Assembly (NCBI GenBank): GCA_017418765.1
Contig: JAFOMV010000008.1
Span: forward strand, 1-6,066
DNA: 6,066 nucleotides
DNA from: Ruminococcus sp.
Lineage (GTDB): Bacteria; Bacillota_A; Clostridia; Oscillospirales; Ruminococcaceae
Direction of reading: 5' to 3'
Part shown: positions 4,948 through 6,066 of the stretch, piece after piece
How the letters are laid out: every line of letters begins with the position of its first letter
How positions within the stretch are numbered: position 1 is the first letter of the stretch
Made by a program: the position numbers and the translations under genes
Notes under the pieces: generated by a model
Seen by the model: the letters and a program-made list of their open reading frames with translations, nothing else
The model's database searches: none
Told to the model about the DNA's origin: nothing

Positions 4948-5718
4948 ATGAGATGGAAATTATTTACGGCAGCAGCTCTCGGAGCATTGCTGATGTGTGT
5001 TCCCACAGCAGGGAACGTCTATGCGGCTGATTATACTGCATATGATGAGTATGAAAAGGCGATAGGCCTTATTGAAAAATGTACGCTGACCTGTTCTGCA
5101 ACAGAGGGCGGTGTTATATATATAACGGCAAAAACACAGGTTTCTTCCGCAATGGAGGAAGTAGGTTATAAGAATATAACTATCCAGCACAGCGATGACG
5201 GTGTTAACTGGAATGACGAACAGGTTATCAATGATCTTACAAAAAGCAATGTAAGATATTACAATATCAATAATCTTAAAGTGCAGGCAAAGGGTACAGG
5301 TTACTACAGAGTAGTGTGTGTCCATTACGCAAAGGGCGTACCTTTCGGAGAGGATGCGACACAGATACAGACCGCTATCAATACCTCAGCGGCATCGTAC
5401 CTGAAACCGCCTTCATCACCTGTCACTACGGCAAAGGTGACAACATCTTCATCAACAACGTCTGCAAGGACAACTGCCACAACTGCAAAGAATACGTCAG
5501 CAGCTACGGTACATTCGGGAAGCAGTACGGCAGCATCATCGGGAAGTGCATCAAGCACAACTTCCGCCGCAGTTACAACAACTAAAAGCGGCAGCTCAGG
5601 AAGTCAGACACCGAAAACAGATTCTCCTTCAACAGGTTCAAAAGCTCCGCTGGGAGCAGCAGTAATGCTGATCGGCTCAGGTGCGGCAGCTTGGACTATG
5701 AGAAGAAAAGATCAATAA
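4948..5718 (+). CDS. Small secreted protein with noncanonical SPSTG cell-wall sorting signal
   Basis: 256 residues. A Sec signal peptide (1-26: KLF, hydrophobic core, VYA cleavage site) leads to a folded domain of about 27-150, rich in beta-strand patterns and with three Cys (45 and 49 in CTLTC, and 124). A Ser/Thr stalk (about 155-220) follows, then SPSTG (226-230, bases 5623-5637), a hydrophobic segment (about 234-250) and MRRKDQ. This is the sortase-substrate layout, with Ser replacing Leu of LPXTG. The folded domain has segments like HSDDGVNWNDEQ and GTGYYRVVCVHYAKG that vaguely recall small secreted Firmicute domains such as DUF6147; I cannot confirm the family. ATG 4948 was chosen because GAGGG (4936-4940), overlapping the upstream stop codon, is 7 bases before it and the signal peptide then begins at once; an ATG at 4897 would add 17 residues inside the previous gene. 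It is probably cotranscribed and translationally linked with the regulator. Confidence 0.8.
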   Translation: MRWKLFTAAALGALLMCVPTAGNVYAADYTAYDEYEKAIGLIEKCTLTCSATEGGVIYITAKTQVSSAMEEVGYKNITIQHSDDGVNWNDEQVINDLTKSNVRYYNINNLKVQAKGTGYYRVVCVHYAKGVPFGEDATQIQTAINTSAASYLKPPSSPVTTAKVTTSSSTTSARTTATTAKNTSAATVHSGSSTAASSGSASSTTSAAVTTTKSGSSGSQTPKTDSPSTGSKAPLGAAVMLIGSGAAAWTMRRKDQ

Positions 5719-5722
5719 TAAT

Positions 5723-5760
5723 AAAAGCCATAATATCCGGGCGGATGTTATGGCTTTTTC
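5723..5760 (+). terminator. Rho-independent terminator of the sigma operon
   Basis: AAAAGCCATAATATCC (5723-5738) pairs with GGATGTTATGGCTTTT (5743-5758) as a 16-bp stem with one wobble and a GGGC loop, ending in TTTTT. It starts 5 bp after the last stop codon. Confidence 0.93.
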
Positions 5761-5770
5761 ATTGTATCAG

Positions 5771-5807
5771 ATAATAAAAAGGCGAACCCGAATAATTCGA
5801 GTTCGCC
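5771..5807 (-). terminator. Rho-independent terminator of groEL (minus strand)
   Basis: GGCGAAC (5781-5787) pairs with GTTCGCC (5801-5807), with an inner CGAA/TTCG pairing across one mismatch. Read on the minus strand, the stem is followed by TTTTTATTAT (5780-5771). The U tract lies on this side only, so it serves groEL; it converges with the plus-strand terminator 13 bp away. Confidence 0.88.
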
Positions 5808-5818
5808 TTAATATTTAC

Positions 5819-5850
5819 AATTCCGAATTCCGCATTACGAATTCCGAATT
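5819..5850. repeat. Short direct repeats of an 11-mer (AATTCCGAATT) with 21-bp period
   Basis: AATTCCGAATT occurs at 5819-5829 and 5840-5850, separated by CCGCATTACG. The unit itself is almost palindromic. It sits between the groEL stop codon and terminator and has the look of a dispersed intergenic repeat; copies elsewhere cannot be judged from here. Confidence 0.55.
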
Positions 5851-5875
5851 AATGATTCGCAAGCGAATCATTAAT
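5848..5875. repeat. 13-bp perfect inverted repeat overlapping the groEL stop codon
   Basis: ATTAATGATTCGC (5848-5860) and GCGAATCATTAAT (5863-5875) are perfect complements around AA. The right arm includes the groEL stop codon (TAA read from 5873 to 5871). It would form a strong hairpin in groEL mRNA, but no T tract follows directly. It may be part of the adjoining repeat element. Confidence 0.75.
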
Positions 5876-6066
5876 ACATTCCGCCGGCAGGCATTGCAGG
5901 AGCAGCAGGTGTGTCTTCCTTGATATCAGCAACAAGGCTCTCTGTTGTAAGAACCATTGAAGCAACGGAAGCAGCGTTCTGGAGTGCGCTTCTTGTAACC
6001 TTAGTAGGATCAACGATACCTGCAGGGATCATGTCTGTGTAAACCTCGTTGTATGCATCGAAGCCG
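5871..6066 (-). CDS. groEL: 60-kDa chaperonin GroEL, C-terminal end (5' end outside window)
   Basis: The last 64 or so codons of GroEL (Cpn60), the ATP-driven cytoplasmic folding chamber that works with GroES. The visible protein begins [17 protein letters not shown] and contains [17 protein letters not shown] and [14 protein letters not shown]. This is the highly conserved final equatorial segment. It ends in the flexible tail [13 protein letters not shown], a form of the GGM tail that projects into the cavity. It is transcribed toward the sigma operon and has its own terminator. Identity is essentially certain from the sequence alone; whether groES lies upstream is outside the window. Confidence 0.97.
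   Translation of the reverse strand, partial: GFDAYNEVYTDMIPAGIVDPTKVTRSALQNAASVASMVLTTESLVADIKEDTPAAPAMPAGGMY

Noticed and set aside
4963..5001. Lipoprotein signal (LLMC) in the SPSTG protein
   Set aside because: The residue before Cys is Met rather than Gly/Ala/Ser, and a good VYA signal-peptidase I site follows; wall anchoring by the C-terminus fits better.
5316..5585. Plus-strand ORF in another frame of the SPSTG protein gene, and minus-strand 5325-5558
   Set aside because: Out-of-frame readings of the Ser/Thr-rich stalk region; the real frame has signal peptide, stalk and sorting signal.

Overview
The window looks like a low-to-moderate GC Gram-positive Firmicute of the Ruminococcaceae, most likely Ruminococcus or a close relative. 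This is inferred from very long threonine linkers in a Cna-B type surface protein, non-LPXTG sorting signals (APKTG, SPSTG), consensus sigma-A promoters, strong GGAGG ribosome sites, and a GroEL tail ending in GGMY. I could not run a database search, so genus-level assignment is inference.

Layout, left to right. (1) 1-1673, plus strand: the 3' part of a large cell-wall-anchored adhesin-like protein, with three 120-residue Cna-B domains separated by threonine linkers, then an APKTG sorting signal. A strong terminator follows. (2) 1757-3081, plus strand: a near-consensus promoter and an approximately 357-nt structured 5' leader. The leader contains a 27-codon ORF with an excellent ribosome site, followed by a CorA-family divalent-cation transporter gene and a terminator. 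The short peptide begins MSPDP and later reads PLIRRWLML. This resembles the enterobacterial Mg2+-sensing leader peptide MgtL (MEPDP...PLPRRRLKL) and lies directly upstream of a cation transporter. It is the most interesting item in the window. (3) 3148-5760, plus strand: a consensus promoter driving an ECF-type sigma factor, a single-pass membrane protein with a C-terminal DUF4367-like region (probable anti-sigma/regulator), and a small secreted protein with an SPSTG wall-anchor signal, closed by a strong terminator. (4) 5771-6066, minus strand: the C-terminal end of groEL with its own terminator, converging on the sigma operon. A short repeat and a 13-bp inverted repeat that overlaps the groEL stop codon lie between the stop and the terminator.

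How they work together: the sigma/anti-sigma/wall-protein set looks like a self-contained envelope-sensing cassette. The corA unit looks like a separately regulated metal-homeostasis unit with a leader-peptide attenuation mechanism. The adhesin and groEL are independent neighbours. No tRNA, rRNA, CRISPR array, insertion sequence or integrase was seen.
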